A stretch of DNA of 6,417 bases from Candidatus Gastranaerophilales bacterium. GTDB lineage: Bacteria; Cyanobacteriota; Vampirovibrionia; Gastranaerophilales; UBA9971. The notes beneath the pieces were generated by a model that was not told the origin of the DNA, did no database searches, and worked only from the letters and a program-made list of their open reading frames with translations. The translations under genes and the position numbers were made by a program. Below, piece after piece: positions 5,427 through 6,417 of this stretch. The first letter of the stretch is position 1. Each line of letters opens with the position of its first letter. The DNA is taken from positions 1 to 6,417 of the forward strand of contig JANQGS010000033.1 in assembly GCA_028277195.1 (NCBI GenBank), in the 5' to 3' direction.

Positions 5427-6222
5427 AAAATACCGCTGTTAACAGCCCGATAACCCAGCAGTAAACCGCAAAAACATGAAGTTTATTTTTTGTAATGAAA
5501 ATAATAAAGTATTTTATGCAGTAATAACCCACAACAGCAGAAAGCAGTGTCCCGGCAATAATGGCGGTCCAGTTAAAACCGGCAAACTCCCCGCTAACAC
5601 CAAGCTCCAGCGAATGGTAAATACCCGCCAGCGCAATTATCGGTATACTGAGCAAGAACGAGTACCTTGCCGCCGTTAACCTGTCCAGCCCGGTTGCGAG
5701 CCCGGCAGCTATGGTTGCGCCCGAACGCGACAGCCCCGGCGCAACAGCCAGGCCCTGTGCAAGACCTATTATAAGTGAGCGTTTCCAGCCTATTAATTTT
5801 TCCTTTTTATTTAACCTCTGTGATAAATGCTCGGTTAAAAAAAGTATTGACCCTGTAATCATAAGGATTATCCCGACTATTGCGGGTTTGTGAACCAGCG
5901 CTTCAAAGTGGTCTTTGAGCGGGAATGCGGCCAGAACGGTTGAGATTGTCCCGAGCAATATATAAAGCGGTATTTTTTCCTCATGCCCGGCTTTTACAAG
6001 GGTGATTATGTCTTTTCTAAAGTAAATTAAAACAGCTCCCAGCGTTCCTATATGCAGCATTATGTCGAAAAATATTTCCTCATTGCCCCCGCTTGATAAT
6101 GGCTGGCCCGTGATTAACTTATAAATCGAGGAAGTTAAAACAATATGGCCTGAGCTGCTTATTGGAAGGAATTCAGTTAATCCCTGTACTATGCCCGTTA
6201 TTAACGCCTGGGTTATGTCCAA
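5413..6222 (-). CDS. uppP: Undecaprenyl-diphosphatase (BacA type)
   Basis: Integral membrane enzyme that removes a phosphate from undecaprenyl diphosphate to recycle the lipid carrier for peptidoglycan and other wall polymers; extra copies give bacitracin resistance. The 269 residues match the family length. Both signatures are intact: QGLTEFLPISSSGH at 13-26 (catalytic Q/E-x3-E at Q13/E17, with S22-S24 and H26) and GLAVAPGLSRSGATI at 157-171 with R166. Several hydrophobic helices span the rest. The start is TTG: AAAGGAGAG lies 6-14 bases upstream at good spacing and the usual MDITQALITGIVQG N-terminus follows. It is transcribed away from the last gene of the window and converges on the Tic20-like gene, overlapping it by 14 bases at the 3' ends. 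A GCTGTTAACAGC palindrome (5435-5446) and T run fall inside the last codons. Confidence 0.97.
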   Translation of the reverse strand: MDITQALITGIVQGLTEFLPISSSGHIVLTSSIYKLITGQPLSSGGNEEIFFDIMLHIGTLGAVLIYFRKDIITLVKAGHEEKIPLYILLGTISTVLAAFPLKDHFEALVHKPAIVGIILMITGSILFLTEHLSQRLNKKEKLIGWKRSLIIGLAQGLAVAPGLSRSGATIAAGLATGLDRLTAARYSFLLSIPIIALAGIYHSLELGVSGEFAGFNWTAIIAGTLLSAVVGYYCIKYFIIFITKNKLHVFAVYCWVIGLLTAVFFTFS

Positions 6223-6227
6223 TTTTT

Positions 6228-6236
6228 CTCTCCTTT
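6228..6236 (-). promoter_or_regulatory. Ribosome binding site of uppP
   Basis: AAAGGAGAG on the minus strand. Its AGGAG core ends 7 bases before TTG at 6222, fixing a TTG start for uppP where no in-frame ATG is available nearby. Confidence 0.85.
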
Positions 6237-6240
6237 ATTA

Positions 6241-6300
6241 TTGTATGGATATATTATAAAATTAACGATATAATAAAAATGTTTTTATAATCATTATAAA
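6241..6300. promoter_or_regulatory. Divergent promoter region with symmetric TATAAT boxes
   Basis: Between uppP and the gene at 6330. On the plus strand TATAAT at 6269-6274 pairs with TGGATA at 6246-6251 at a 17-base spacing (4 of 6 match to TTGACA); a second TATAAT is at 6286-6291 with TTAACG at 6262-6267. On the minus strand TATAAT lies at 6253-6258 and 6293-6298, the first about 30 bases from the uppP start. The boxes fall in two inverted repeats: TATTATA (6252-6258) with TATAATA (6269-6275), and the 17-base palindrome TTTATAAT-C-ATTATAAA (6284-6300). Promoter activity is likely for the region; each box on its own is weak evidence in A/T-rich DNA. Confidence 0.5.
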
Positions 6301-6329
6301 TGCTCATAGTTTTTATGAAAGGCCAATAA

Positions 6330-6417
6330 ATGACAGAACAACGCAGATGGTATGATAATGACTCAACGCTCAGTGAAGCAATGGAACTGCTTTATATGTC
6401 CCCGGACGAAACAAAGG
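6330..6417 (+). CDS. Hypothetical protein, N-terminal 29 codons only
   Basis: The reading frame is open from ATG 6330 to the window edge, so only the N-terminus is seen: MTEQRRWYDNDSTLSEAMEL followed by LYMSPDETK. AAAGG at 6318-6322 lies 7 bases before the ATG, and a good promoter candidate lies about 50-60 bases upstream, so the start is credible. The visible part is polar, with an RRWYD motif then a probable amphipathic helix (LSEAMELL); no signal peptide. I do not recognise the family. It is divergent from uppP and shares its promoter region. Confidence 0.65.
   Translation, partial: MTEQRRWYDNDSTLSEAMELLYMSPDETK

Noticed and set aside
5424..5446. Intrinsic terminator for uppP (GCTGTTAACAGC plus T run)
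   Set aside because: The stem is only 4 bp and the T run lies before the uppP stop codon, so termination there would cut the message short.

Overview
The window reads as a bacterial chromosome segment dominated by housekeeping genes, with moderate G+C in the genes and very A/T-rich gaps (about 17% G+C in 1201-1440, 41 of 240 bases by my count). The organism cannot be named from this alone. Two hints point toward the wider cyanobacterial relatives (non-photosynthetic sister lineages such as Melainabacteria or Margulisbacteria): an SSB with a 'RYTENN' segment reminiscent of cyanobacterial SSBs, and a small membrane protein resembling the cyanobacterial/chloroplast Tic20 family. Both are from memory and tentative.

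Left part, minus strand (1-1116): a MalF/UgpA-type sugar ABC permease (55-888), a rho-independent terminator (907-932), and an unannotated-looking 51-codon gene (961-1116) with a clean ribosome binding site whose transcript the terminator should end. The permease seems to lack about 15-20 residues normally found after its third membrane helix, and it has no visible Shine-Dalgarno sequence.

Middle, plus strand (1508-5426): a tightly packed run of eight genes: rpmE (L31), thyX (flavin-dependent thymidylate synthase), dapF (diaminopimelate epimerase), rpsF (S6), ssb, rpsR (S18), a TPR protein with seven near-perfect 34-residue units, and a Tic20-like membrane protein. Gaps run from 38 nt to small overlaps, so most or all are probably cotranscribed. 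Together they serve translation, dTMP synthesis, cell wall/lysine precursor supply and replication. rpsF-ssb-rpsR is a classic cluster; the TPR and membrane genes attached to its 3' end, joined by a one-base stop/start overlap, are the least understood part.

Right part (5413-6417): uppP (undecaprenyl-diphosphatase) on the minus strand, overlapping the end of the Tic20-like gene tail-to-tail by 14 nt; then an A/T-rich divergent promoter region with symmetric TATAAT boxes and perfect palindromes; then the first 29 codons of an unrecognised plus-strand gene that runs out of the window.

There is no CRISPR array, tRNA, rRNA, insertion sequence or phage gene that I can see. The best candidates for undescribed biology are the TPR/Tic20-like pair, the 51-residue protein, and the tryptophan-free SSB.
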